A stretch of 64,000 nucleotides of DNA, taken from the NCBI RefSeq assembly GCF_016612535.1, contig NZ_JAENXS010000001.1, positions 744,001 through 808,000 on the forward strand, read 5' to 3'. Shown here piece by piece: positions 52,537-61,510 of the stretch (positions are counted from its first letter, which is position 1; each line of letters starts with the position of its first letter). The position numbers and the translations under genes were made by a program. The notes beneath the pieces were generated by a model. The model was not told the DNA's origin. It made no database searches and was given only the letters and a program-made list of their open reading frames with translations. This stretch comes from Bradyrhizobium diazoefficiens (GTDB lineage Bacteria; Pseudomonadota; Alphaproteobacteria; Rhizobiales; Xanthobacteraceae).

Positions 52537-54816
52537 ATGGCGATCCACACCTGGTGGACGGCCTTCGGCGCGGCGGTGACGATCGACGGCATCGCCTCTG
52601 GGCCGGCGCGTTCGTTCATGGAAGCCGCGCTCGCCGGGCTCCCGGCGACCACGCTCGTCGAGATCAAGGAGGACAGGACGACCGGGTATGTCGGCGTCCA
52701 TGTCGAGATCGACGTGGAACGCCCCCAGGACCTCGCCTACCCTATCCGCGCCAGAGAGCCGATCGGCGTTCTCTTCTCGTCGCCGCACGTCCGTCCCGCG
52801 GTGCTGGCGCTGCGGGACGACTTCCCGCACACCATGCATCAGAACGGCGTGCCCGAAGAGATGCCGTTCTCGCTGTGCGTGGACGATCGGCCTTGGTCCG
52901 AAGCCCGCCTCACCCACACGCCGACGGAATTCTCGCGGCTCATCCAGCTTTGGCTCGCCAAGGCTGCGCGCGGCGAGCTCCACGATCCGGCGCAACCGCC
53001 GGATCCGCTTTTTTACGGCGCGGACATGGCTGTGGTCTTGCCGCGCAGCGTCTTCGAGGCCGGCTGCACGACCTCTGAGTTCGCTGGCTTCGTGCGTGCC
53101 GACAACCAGGGCCTGGTGTTCGCCATTCCATCCAAGCAGGCCGCGCCGGGCGGTATCACGCTGACGGTGATGGCTTTCGCGCTCCCGCCGCAGATCATGA
53201 CCTCGATCCGGCGCCTGCCTCGGACCCTGGAAAGTCTGGCAGCGGAACTCGCGCCGACCGGCCTCAAGCTGCTCGACGAGATCAAGGAGAGATTGAAGGC
53301 CTGGACCAGTATCGCCGCCGACGGCGCCAGGCGGATGGCCGGCCGGCTCGCCATCGTCGTCGGTCTCCCCATGACCACCGAAGGAGGTCGCGGGGCAGAC
53401 GACTTCCGGGCCTTCATCACCGCCCACACCGCGGGCGAGATCGGGGTCCTGCTGGGCGTATTGCACGCCAACAACAGCAACATCGGCAAGGGTTACGTCC
53501 GGGCGTTCCCTGAAGCGCCGATCGGTAGAGCTTCGTTACCTGTCGCGCCGGCGCAGGTTCATTTCGCTTTCGATCGAGACCTCGCGGCTTCGATCGCCGG
53601 CAACGCGGTCGCGGACCGAAGGAAGGCCGTCATGATCGGCGCCGGTTCGCTCGGCTCCCAACTCGGCATGGATCTCGCCCGCGAGGGCGCGTTCGAGTGG
53701 ACCATCGTGGACGGTGACGCGCTGTTGCCGCACAACATGGCTCGGCATGCGCTGTTGGCTGACGAGATCGGCGCGCCAAAGGCCAACGCGTTGGCCAGGC
53801 AGATTTCGGTACTGCTGAACGAGGCCCAATCCGCGATCGTCGCCGGCGTGCTCGCGCCGAACGCGGATCAGCAGAAGGCGCTGGATGCCGCCTACGCAGC
53901 CGCCTCCGTCATCATCGACGCATCGGCGTCGGTCGGCGTCGCCCGCCATTTGAGCGATCTGCCCTTTGCGGCACGGCGCGTCTGTGCCTTCTTCAATCCT
54001 TCCGGCACCGCCGTCGTCCTCCTAACGGAAGATGCAGGGCGCAACATCACGTTGCGCGATCTCGAGGCGCAATACCATCGTCTGATCCTAAGCGAGCCTT
54101 CTCTGGCCGAGCATCTCGACGTCTCGCAGTGTGGCGTGCGCTACAGCGGCTCGTGCCGCTCACTGACCAACAGGATCCCTGCGACCCGAGCCGCGCTCCT
54201 GAGCGCACTGGCCGCAAGGGGCATCGCCGACTCGCTTCTGCGCGATGATGCTAAGGTGACGGTCTGGACGCTTGGCGCGGATGGTTCGGTCTCCGTCGTG
54301 CAGCAGAACGGCGAACCCGTCACGCGCGCCGAGATTGGCGCTTGGCATGTGAGCTACGATCGCGGGTTCTTGGATCAGCTATCCGCGCTACGCGACGTGC
54401 GTCTGCCCAACGAGACCGGCGGAGCCATCGTCGGCCTCGCCGACTTCAGCCGCAAATCTCTTCATCTCGCTCATGCGTTCCCCCAGCCGGAAGATAGTCT
54501 CGGCAGCCCGACGTGTTTCGAGCGCGGCGTGGTCGGCTTGGTCCAATCCATCGACGACGTCACCCGCCGGTCGATGCACCAAGTGCGGTATCTCGGCGAA
54601 TGGCATTCCCACCCGCGTTATGCGAACGCGCGACCGAGCGATACCGACATCGCCCAACTCGCTTATCTGGGCGGCGAGCTCGCGGCGGACGGACTGCCCG
54701 GCCTGATGGCCATCGCAGCCCATCATGGGGACTTCTCGCTTCTCAGCTTCGACCCGTCGCTCTGCCGGGGGGAAGGACGCATCCTCAGGGTCGCCATTCA
54801 CCGTGGGCACGATTGA
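52537..54816 (+). CDS. Single-chain E2-E1-JAB ubiquitin-like conjugation protein
   Basis: 759 residues from ATG 52537. Residues ~1-170 resemble a prokaryotic E2: FPHTMHQNG, then C114 in FSLCVDDRPW, the likely catalytic Cys. Residues ~340-580 are a ThiF/E1 adenylation domain: GAGSLGS at 368-374, VDGD at 391-394, HNMARH at 399-404, K415, D461; C540 in GSCRSL is a candidate E1 Cys. Residues ~600-759 are a JAB/JAMM isopeptidase: E626 in NETGGAIVG, H690 and H692 in GEWHSHP, then S701 and D704. Charging, transfer and removal activities are therefore on one chain. In type II CBASS these are Cap2 and Cap3. No ubiquitin-like gene or CD-NTase is nearby. Confidence 0.9.
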   Translation: MAIHTWWTAFGAAVTIDGIASGPARSFMEAALAGLPATTLVEIKEDRTTGYVGVHVEIDVERPQDLAYPIRAREPIGVLFSSPHVRPAVLALRDDFPHTMHQNGVPEEMPFSLCVDDRPWSEARLTHTPTEFSRLIQLWLAKAARGELHDPAQPPDPLFYGADMAVVLPRSVFEAGCTTSEFAGFVRADNQGLVFAIPSKQAAPGGITLTVMAFALPPQIMTSIRRLPRTLESLAAELAPTGLKLLDEIKERLKAWTSIAADGARRMAGRLAIVVGLPMTTEGGRGADDFRAFITAHTAGEIGVLLGVLHANNSNIGKGYVRAFPEAPIGRASLPVAPAQVHFAFDRDLAASIAGNAVADRRKAVMIGAGSLGSQLGMDLAREGAFEWTIVDGDALLPHNMARHALLADEIGAPKANALARQISVLLNEAQSAIVAGVLAPNADQQKALDAAYAAASVIIDASASVGVARHLSDLPFAARRVCAFFNPSGTAVVLLTEDAGRNITLRDLEAQYHRLILSEPSLAEHLDVSQCGVRYSGSCRSLTNRIPATRAALLSALAARGIADSLLRDDAKVTVWTLGADGSVSVVQQNGEPVTRAEIGAWHVSYDRGFLDQLSALRDVRLPNETGGAIVGLADFSRKSLHLAHAFPQPEDSLGSPTCFERGVVGLVQSIDDVTRRSMHQVRYLGEWHSHPRYANARPSDTDIAQLAYLGGELAADGLPGLMAIAAHHGDFSLLSFDPSLCRGEGRILRVAIHRGHD

Positions 54817-54823
54817 GTTTAGG

Positions 54824-56014
54824 ATGGAAGAAGCGATCTCGCCCAAAATCGGATTGGCTCTATCGGGGGGCGGCTCCCGGGCAATGGCATTCCATCTCGG
54901 TTGTCTAAGAGCGCTCGACCGGCTCGGGCTGTTGCATCGGATCGATGTTCTCTCGACCGTATCCGGCGGCAGCGTCATCGGTGTATACTTCCACGCATAC
55001 GACGGCGACTTCGCTTCGTTCGAAGCGAAAATGCGCGAGATTCTGTCTCGAGGCCTCGCCAAGCGCATGTGCCGGAAACTGTTCGGCCCGCTCGGCCTCA
55101 AGGTGGCTGCGGCCTTCGCGCTGATTGGCATCGTCGCCGTCATCGTGGCACTGATCAGGACGATGGTAGGTCTGCTCAAGCTGGTGATGCCTGAGTCACT
55201 CGCACGGCATTTCGAATCCTTCGACGTCAGATCACCTCTTCATCGCTTCGCGAGCCGAACCAGCCTGCTCGAAGCGGTGCTGGACGAGCTTCTTTTCGGC
55301 GGCGCTTCGATGAGCGACCTGCGGCCGAAGCCTCGTCTTGTCATCAATGCCACCGAGCTTAGAACCGGTTCGGCCTTCCGGTTCGGGACCAAGGAATCGG
55401 GCTCGTGGCGTTGGGGGAAGTTGCATCGAAACGACGTGTCGGTCGCGCACGCCGTCGCCGCGTCGGCCGCCTACCCGCTGTTTCTTCCGGCCTTCGACGA
55501 AACATTCACGTTCGACCACAAGGGCACACGAGCCGAGCGCGTGGTCCTGACGGACGGCGGGATCTACGATAATCTCGGTCTCGGCTGCCTTTGGCCAGAC
55601 CGCTCGCCGGACGTCAGCCTGAACGTGACGCCAGTCGATACGATCATCTGCTGCTCGGCGGGATACGGCCTACGGCAGGAGCCTCCGAGCCAGTTCATGC
55701 TCGCGCGGATGTCGAGTGTCTTCGGCGCGCTGTTCGATCGCGCGCAGAATGCCTCGATCCACCGACTGCATGAGGCGCAACGCTCGGGGCAGATCAAGCA
55801 CTTCATCTTTCCCTATCTCGGCCAACTCGACAAAACCCTCCCGGACCCACCTTCGGACCTGGTACGCCGGGAGGAGGCTCATTTGTATCCGACCGATTTC
55901 AACGCGATGCCGACGGAATGGATCGACCGGCTCAGTATTCGCGGAGAACAACTGACGTTATGTTTGGCTCGCGCTTATATTCCGCATCTGATCGAAAAAC
56001 CCGCAATCCGCTGA
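54824..56014 (+). CDS. Patatin-like phospholipase, likely effector
   Basis: 396 residues from ATG 54824 (an in-frame GTG at 54803 overlaps the upstream gene). Oxyanion loop SGGGSRA at 14-20, nucleophile S47 in TVSGGSV, and the dyad Asp 244 in TDGGIYDNLG. Residues ~92-115 are strongly hydrophobic (LKVAAAFALIGIVAVIVAL), a membrane helix inserted into the catalytic domain. Patatin phospholipases (CapV) are membrane-degrading effectors in CBASS; here the same kind of enzyme follows a ubiquitin-like module 7 bp upstream. Without a CD-NTase the trigger would have to be different. Confidence 0.88.
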   Translation: MEEAISPKIGLALSGGGSRAMAFHLGCLRALDRLGLLHRIDVLSTVSGGSVIGVYFHAYDGDFASFEAKMREILSRGLAKRMCRKLFGPLGLKVAAAFALIGIVAVIVALIRTMVGLLKLVMPESLARHFESFDVRSPLHRFASRTSLLEAVLDELLFGGASMSDLRPKPRLVINATELRTGSAFRFGTKESGSWRWGKLHRNDVSVAHAVAASAAYPLFLPAFDETFTFDHKGTRAERVVLTDGGIYDNLGLGCLWPDRSPDVSLNVTPVDTIICCSAGYGLRQEPPSQFMLARMSSVFGALFDRAQNASIHRLHEAQRSGQIKHFIFPYLGQLDKTLPDPPSDLVRREEAHLYPTDFNAMPTEWIDRLSIRGEQLTLCLARAYIPHLIEKPAIR

Positions 56015-56360
56015 AATGAGGCCACGTAGGTCAGTGTGGCTTGCGCCGATTTCTTCTTTGTGCGTCATGCCAGCCGTGGCTTTTTGGGCGCTTCAGCCGG
56101 AGGACGCGATCGCCTCTCGTCCATCAAGCGCGATGCATTTGCGAGGCACGCATTGATCGTGGCTTCCACGTCCGACTTGCGAGGAGGTTTCAAGAGTTTT
56201 GCCTTCCGCATTCGTCACACCTCCGACCCATAAGCCGGGCCAGCTATTGCTTCTCACGATACGTTGGGATTCCAGCATCGTCGCACAGAACCTAAGCAGA
56301 TCAACTTGCAGCGCGGCGTTTCAGAATGCAAGGCACCCCGGCAAGCGGGCATCGCCTCCA
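56015..56360. other. Gap without a supported gene
   Basis: 346 bp between the convergent patatin and Shedu-like genes. It includes TCCGACTT-GCGAGGAGG at 56171, which resembles part of the dyad motif but is probably chance. No hairpin with a T-run was recognised. Confidence 0.45.
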
Positions 56361-57140
56361 TCACGCAGCTCGCACCCTGACCAGCGGAGCGACGTAGCTC
56401 AGGACCTCATGGCGCTGCCCATCTTGGAAGAGAAAGTGATTGGAGCCTCCCTGGCTGAGCTTCTCGCGGAGCGCCTTGCTTACCCGAAGCTGTGTCGGCT
56501 CCATCCACGTGTACATCCCAGCATCAATGACCTCGTCTGAGAGGATATCGATGAACTGATTATGCCGACTGCCGACCGCGAGCTCTCCTTTTTGGCTAAG
56601 GCCCTCGGCAAGGCTGTCGAACGTCATGATCTTGAAATCATCCGTTTCAGCGGCTCTCACGAGCCGCCGGCGATCCGCGTTGCCTTCGTATTCCGCGCGT
56701 CGCCCGAAGACGAGCACGTACTTGTTATAAGTAGGATTGCTGGCCATATGCCGCGGCACCTGGACGGCGCTGACGGACGCCAAAAAGCCCGCCTCGTTCT
56801 GGTCCGAGAGAAACCACGCCTTCCACTGATTAATCTGCTGCAACGCGCGCGAAAAATCGCCGTGATACTCGTTCGTGAAAAAGCGCGACCACGGCTTTTC
56901 CAGCTCGATAAAGACGGCGTTCCAGTCATCCGTGCTCTTCGAGAAGTAGAAGAAATCGGTTTTGTAGTCGGCGCCGAAAGAGAGCTTGCGAAGAACAATG
57001 CTAAGTCCGATACCGTGGTTCTCTACGAACTCCCGCGGGATGAAACGTGTGTTCTGCTCAAGGTAAGCTTGGTACGCTTGCTCCTCGCGTTCTTCGTCGA
57101 GCAACCGCGCGAATCGCGCTGCTTCTTCATCTAAATTCAT
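56361..57140 (-). CDS. Shedu-like (DUF4263) nuclease domain protein
   Basis: 259 residues. The N-terminus is helical (EEAARFARLLDEEREEQAYQ). The nuclease core reads YKTDFFYFSKSTDDW, then FIELEKPWSRFF with E79 and E81, and ALQQINQWKAWF, followed by KYVLVFGRR and FKIMTFDSLAE. This is the DUF4263/SduA pattern, a PD-(D/E)xK-type nuclease known as the single-gene antiphage system Shedu. Compact form with no N-terminal sensing domain. It sits alone between the ubiquitin-like operon and the excision genes, so it is part of the same island cargo. Confidence 0.8.
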   Translation of the reverse strand: MNLDEEAARFARLLDEEREEQAYQAYLEQNTRFIPREFVENHGIGLSIVLRKLSFGADYKTDFFYFSKSTDDWNAVFIELEKPWSRFFTNEYHGDFSRALQQINQWKAWFLSDQNEAGFLASVSAVQVPRHMASNPTYNKYVLVFGRRAEYEGNADRRRLVRAAETDDFKIMTFDSLAEGLSQKGELAVGSRHNQFIDILSDEVIDAGMYTWMEPTQLRVSKALREKLSQGGSNHFLFQDGQRHEVLSYVAPLVRVRAA

Positions 57141-57423
57141 CTTGGCTCCAAAGGCTGGGCGCTAGTTTTAACCTACTATTCCGGCGCCCCCCCAGCTTGG
57201 GCAAGGATTTTGATTAACCGGGAAGCCCTGCGAAAACAGGAACGGTTCGTCCTATTTGTACGCCACAGCTACCCAGCAGCCATACCTGCTCGTTCGATTC
57301 CTGTATTGCTGCCGACGCCTGCGATCTTAATGCCTCAAACCGATCAGGATTTGGGGCGGAGGCATGAACGGCGAAGACAAGAAGCCTCCGACCGAGGCAA
57401 TAGGGTCGCCAAGGAGTGGTGAA

Positions 57424-57732
57424 ATGCAGCCTGCCACGAAGCGGCGCCGCAAGAACCGTGGCTTGCCGCCACCGGCGACGTTCGATATCGATACACTGCC
57501 GAGCAGCTCTAATTTGACGGCATTAGAGGCGGCCGCGGTTATCCGGCGCACGCCCGGAGCGCTGGAGCAGTGGCGGCGCGATCCGAACCACCCGCTGAAA
57601 TGGCGCTACGTCGATGGCCGGCCACTCTATCGTGTCGATGCGGTGCGCGACTATCTGGCCAAGTGCGATAGGACCACTAAGGCGCCTCAGCCGCATAATG
57701 CTCACGGAGACGGCCGAGGAGCTCGGCCTTGA
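57424..57732 (+). CDS. Excisionase-like helix-turn-helix protein
   Basis: 102 residues from ATG 57424, preceded by AAGGAG; an ATG at 57364 is in frame but has no ribosome site. Basic N-terminus TKRRRKNRGLPPP, then a winged helix-turn-helix of the AlpA/MerR/Xis kind (LTALEAAAVIRRTPGALEQW, then LKWRYVDGRPLYRVDAVRDYL). Its end overlaps the convergent integrase gene by 56 bp. Likely directs excision of the island. Confidence 0.75.
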   Translation: MQPATKRRRKNRGLPPPATFDIDTLPSSSNLTALEAAAVIRRTPGALEQWRRDPNHPLKWRYVDGRPLYRVDAVRDYLAKCDRTTKAPQPHNAHGDGRGARP

Positions 57733-58564
57733 TCGAGTCAAGCGGATTCGTCCGCTGCAGGCGCACGATTTTGCCGACCCTTTTCGCGCCAACCAACTCC
57801 GCAATGTAGTCGTGGGCCGCTTCGAACGCCATCTTGCGGATGATCCACTGTTCGTCGTGATTGTAGACCTGATCAATTCCGCTTGGCTTTTGCCCAACAC
57901 ACAGCCGCTGGATTTCGTTGTCGTAGCCACAACGCGACATGATGGTGCGCAAGCTGCGCCTTAAGTCGTGCATGGTGAACTTGGCGACGCTCGCTTCCTT
58001 GACCAGGCGATTGACCATCTTGGTGAAGCCGGACATCTGGCCACCGGTCTTTGGTGATGGGAAGACATAGTCGGAGGTTGCCCGCTGGAAATGTTTCGCG
58101 GCCGTGAGCACCTCGTCAACCAGGTGAGTGCGCGGCACATCGTGGTGAAGCCCCATCTTGGTCCACGCCGCATCGAAGGTGATCCGGTCGTCCATGATGT
58201 GCTTGCGCCACTCGATCATGGTAGGCTCGCTGCGGCGGGGACCGCCGAGCAGGCACATGCGTGCCAGGAGACCGAAAGCGCCGAGCTTGCCGGATGCATC
58301 CCAGACCTTGATGATTTCCTCATCGGTCAGCGCGCGGCCCTTCGTTCGGCGTCCGACCCTTTGCGCGCGGGTTTCCTTGGGCGCGCGATAGCCGGCGAGC
58401 ACGTTGTGCTCGACATAGCCCTCGCCGACGCACCATTCGAGCAAGGTATGCACGTGCTTGCGCAGGTCCTTGGCTGCACCGCGCTTGCCGGTCTTGGCAA
58501 TCTTGTCGACCGCAGCCATGATCTGTCGTCGCGTCACACGTTCGAATCGTGTCGGGTGCGCCAT
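57677..58564 (-). pseudogene. Tyrosine integrase, N-terminally truncated at the att site
   Basis: The frame gives 295 residues, but its first ten (HPTRFERV region) are the tRNA 3'-end sequence read backwards. Real integrase similarity begins about TRRQIMAAVDKI, in the middle of the SAM-like core-binding domain, so about 100 residues and the arm-binding domain are missing. The catalytic domain keeps Arg (GGPRRSE), H-x-x-R (HDLRRS), the late His region (YNHDEQ) and Tyr (QVYNH). Truncation falls exactly at the tRNA fragment, so it looks created by recombination there; activity is doubtful. Confidence 0.8.
58533..58563 (+). other. tRNA 3'-end fragment, island attachment site
   Basis: GTCACACGTTCGAATCGTGT then CGGGTGCGCCA: a T-arm (ACACG TTCGAAT CGTGT), the acceptor 3' strand and CCA of a tRNA, most like rhizobial tRNA-Arg. 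The 5' part of the tRNA is absent. Thirty-one bp of tRNA 3' end is a typical att core. A tyrosine integrase begins in it from the left and a serine recombinase ends in it from the right. Confidence 0.8.
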
Positions 58565-59196
58565 TCTCGGGCAAAAGTGGGCACCATGGCAGCAACGCTA
58601 GCCTCAGGCTCGCTGAGCATGGAGACAAGGGGTTCCTTGGGCCCGCTAATGCGGATTTCGTCCGGGCTGATAGCTACTTTATCGACAAATCGATGGAGCC
58701 ACGCCCGCCGGAAGGCGGGATCGCCGTTCCGAAGTCGTTCGCGAACGGCAATTGAGAAAGCTCTAACCTTATTTGGGTCAAGCTTGCCGGCGCTCATATT
58801 CCGTCGCTTCGCGAGTTCATCGACCGAACGGCTGACCTCACTGCGCTGAAGTTTTAGCCCATCGACCCGCTCTTTGATCAGGGGGTCATGGATATCTGTT
58901 AGCCCCGACTCGATCGCGTCATAGATGCGGCGCAGACGTGACGTGGCGTCGGTAATCGCGGCGCGCTGGCGCAGAATTTCAGCATCAATCTTCTCTCGAC
59001 CGGCTTCGGAACGATCAAACATGCTGCCAAGCAGGATTGCCAGACGGGATGGCTCGAAGACCTTTTCCTCAACGGCTTTGAGAACGATCTCGTCGATTTT
59101 GTCCATGCGAATCGATTGACCGGGGCATGCTTGTTTGCCCTTAAGTGCAGCGTTTGCACAGGTCAGGTATTTAAAACTCGTCGGCGCATTCGGCAA
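58534..59196 (-). pseudogene. Large serine recombinase, C-terminal remnant
   Basis: 220 residues. It opens in the recombinase zinc-ribbon (KYLTCANAALKGKQACPGQS, IRMDKIDEIV) and continues through the coiled-coil and C-terminal region (REKIDAEILRQRAAITDA, RRNMSAGKLDPNKVRAFSIAV). The resolvase catalytic domain with its active Ser and the start of the recombinase domain are missing. The last residues TRHDSNV are encoded by the tRNA 3'-end sequence, which is common for recombinases that integrate there. Non-functional. Confidence 0.8.
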
Positions 59197-59224
59197 CGTT
59201 CACTCTTAGAATTTAGAATCCGCG

Positions 59225-60445
59225 TCATTGAGAACTCGGTCGGATAAAGCCCACAATATTGAGCTGTTGCTCCGCCTGTTGAAGAGTTGCAGCCGTAGAA
59301 ACTCGGGAGTCGACGATTCCTTGACCCGTGATCGGATCATGATGGTAGTTCGCCTCTACGATAGTAATGCTATTTACCGATACATTCGTCACTTTTGCCA
59401 CATGCCCGTATGGAGCATCCTCGGGATTGCTCACCGGGATAACCGCCACATCTCCTACTTTCGGCATTTCAGAAAGGTGGACATTGATCGCGTTTTGTTT
59501 GTCAGCGAGAGTAACCAGTCCCGGCGGCAGTTTGGTGCCCAAATCATTGCGAACGAACGAAACGCAGTTATTGTTGTTCTGTGGCGTCGTCGCCAAGTTG
59601 GGTGTCATGCATACGACGCCCGCCGAAGTGCTGCACCCGCGTATCGCCGTCTTTTGTTCGTTCGCCGCTATCTGGGCTACGGATTGCGCCTTGGACTGCT
59701 GTGAATTGATCATTCCTGAATTCGCCGGCGTCACGGTGATACGGGTAGGTCGTTGAGGGACTTGTATCGTCGGCGCAGCCGGCCCGGCGACTATAGCGTT
59801 AGCCGTCGGAACAATGCCCCGGGTTTGGTTCGGCATGATCGCCGCCGTCGTATTCGCGATGCCCGAGGAGCCCAAGCGCGGCTGCGCCGCCGTCGGGCTG
59901 ACGGTTGGCGAAATACTAACCGGCGGCTGAATATTTTGCTGAGGGGGCGTTGGTCCGGTTGGACTCGTCGCAGCTGTGGAGGTGCCGACCGAAATATTCG
60001 GGGCGGTTGTACTGCCTATATTGGAAGGCTGATTGGCGTTCGGTATCTGATAGCCGTATTGGTAAGCAGCCTGTTGAGGCGACATGAAATTCTGGCTCCC
60101 GTCTGGGCGTGTCACCGTCACGGTCCCATTCGAGTTTGCGATAAAGCGAGGCGCAGCCGGCGCTGCGGACGGCGCGACACTCTGATAAAGCTGCTGTCTT
60201 GCGGATTGGTTCGCACCGTTTGAATGTGCGATAGGCGCCTGCGATGTAGGAACGTTCGATTGGATGTGTTGAGGCGCGGTTTTTGCGCCCGGCGATGCCG
60301 AAATAACTTTTTGGACTTGAGGCACAACAGCGGTTTTGGGAGCAGAAGTGGTCGAATTGGCCACAGTCGATCCGGCTTGTCCGTCACTGACGAACCCGCT
60401 CACGAACGAGATTGCAGCAACGGCGAGAGCGAGTCCTTTTCGCAT
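59225..60445 (-). CDS. Exported CHAP-domain protein
   Basis: 406 residues from ATG 60445 with GGGAGGAA upstream. Signal peptide (RKGLALAVAAISFVSGFVS), then ~230 residues of Ser/Thr/Pro/Gln-rich low-complexity linker, then a C-terminal CHAP (NlpC/P60-like) domain: Cys in NNNNCVSFVRNDLG and His in YGHVAKVTNVS, with EANYHH after it. CHAP domains cut peptidoglycan amide bonds. The long disordered linker suggests surface or envelope placement. Last of three minus-strand exported-protein genes. Confidence 0.82.
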   Translation of the reverse strand: MRKGLALAVAAISFVSGFVSDGQAGSTVANSTTSAPKTAVVPQVQKVISASPGAKTAPQHIQSNVPTSQAPIAHSNGANQSARQQLYQSVAPSAAPAAPRFIANSNGTVTVTRPDGSQNFMSPQQAAYQYGYQIPNANQPSNIGSTTAPNISVGTSTAATSPTGPTPPQQNIQPPVSISPTVSPTAAQPRLGSSGIANTTAAIMPNQTRGIVPTANAIVAGPAAPTIQVPQRPTRITVTPANSGMINSQQSKAQSVAQIAANEQKTAIRGCSTSAGVVCMTPNLATTPQNNNNCVSFVRNDLGTKLPPGLVTLADKQNAINVHLSEMPKVGDVAVIPVSNPEDAPYGHVAKVTNVSVNSITIVEANYHHDPITGQGIVDSRVSTAATLQQAEQQLNIVGFIRPSSQ

Positions 60446-60465
60446 TTTTTCCTCCCGGAAATTGT

Positions 60466-61179
60466 CTACTGAGACGAAGGAGATGCTATGACTAGGCGAG
60501 GGGCCTGTATGATGGGCTGTACTGGAAGTTGGGTCTGCGCAATTTGAATCTCGTGCAGATCGGAGCCTAGCTTTATCGCAATTGAATATCTTCTCATGCC
60601 GGCGCTGGTCGTAGCCGGCTTGTCGATCTCCAGTTTCCCAGCATACGTTCCGCCCGGCTGAAGGATGTGATCAACGAGTGCGATTTCTTGAAGTTCGTTT
60701 ACTCGGTCGGCATGGACCTGTTCCGCATTGCTACTAATGGCATTGCCATTGCTCGGATCGTTTCCCAGCCCGTCACTCACTCCGGCAAGCATCGAAGCGA
60801 GAAGTTCGCGGCCAAACCTTCGCGTTTCCTCTTCACTGATTAGCTCTTTGTCCGAGTACACTTTTAATTTTCCGGTCGGACGACCATTGATAATTTCCGT
60901 GGCTGAAACGTTATTGAGGTTAAATTCGATTGGCTGTGCCGAGGCATTCTGAATTCCGACGATAAAGGACGGGCGCGTGTCGAACGTGAACTGCGCCTCC
61001 GTCGGTCGCATTGAAACGACTGTCGTTCTTCCCCTCGACACGATTAAGCTACTGCCGTCCTGGCTTGATATTTCCTGTCGTGGGCTAGGTTCAAAGCTCA
61101 CACTTTCCTTGGGAACGAGTCCGCAGCCCCCCAAAAGAGCACTGGCCGCGAACGCAAACACGATGTGCCCGTCCAACAA
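60466..61179 (-). CDS. Lipoprotein of unknown function
   Basis: 237 residues from TTG 61179, with AGGGG six bases upstream. Lipobox LLGGC near residue 19 after a short hydrophobic stretch. The rest is a beta-rich domain without a recognised family (RTTVVSMRPTEAQFTFDTRP, FNLNNVSATEI). It ends 20 bp before the CHAP gene, so the two are likely co-transcribed. Confidence 0.75.
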   Translation of the reverse strand: MLDGHIVFAFAASALLGGCGLVPKESVSFEPSPRQEISSQDGSSLIVSRGRTTVVSMRPTEAQFTFDTRPSFIVGIQNASAQPIEFNLNNVSATEIINGRPTGKLKVYSDKELISEEETRRFGRELLASMLAGVSDGLGNDPSNGNAISSNAEQVHADRVNELQEIALVDHILQPGGTYAGKLEIDKPATTSAGMRRYSIAIKLGSDLHEIQIAQTQLPVQPIIQAPRLVIASPSSQ

Positions 61180-61510
61180 TTTTGTCCCCTAAATGCAGCA
61201 TTCTGTCGAATGCGGTTGTAGGCGTCAACCGCCTCTACCTGAAACCACAACTCCAGACGGTAGGACGAAAAACCATGCCCCACCCGACGAGTCAGGGCGT
61301 CGGGGCGTACCTAATCAAAGTAACCGAGCAACGGCGCTTAGGCGACATCGAAAGGCGCTTCAACGTGGCTCTGCCGGCTCGCATTGTTTTCGTTGGTTGG
61401 CGTCATTGGCTACAGCGCCCATAATGGGACGCCGTTGGACATCAATTCGGTGTCAAGCATCGGCGAGGTGCTCCTTACCTCAGTGGGTGCTTCCTCGCCG
61501 CAACTAGCGC
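61180..61510. other. Gap without a supported gene
   Basis: 331 bp between the large exported protein and the lipoprotein gene. Plus-strand frames here show no family resemblance. Probably carries the promoter of the lipoprotein-CHAP pair. Confidence 0.5.

Noticed and set aside
51398..56014. Standard type II CBASS
   Set aside because: No CD-NTase (GS-x-DxD nucleotidyltransferase) is encoded between 49 and 57 kb, and an MBL protein takes the first position.
56171..56187. Third copy of the dyad motif
   Set aside because: Only TCCGACTT followed by GCGAG is shared and the second block is missing; likely chance.
58534..58564. Real N-terminus of the integrase (HPTRFERV)
   Set aside because: These residues come from the reverse complement of a tRNA T-arm and are a known kind of annotation artefact.
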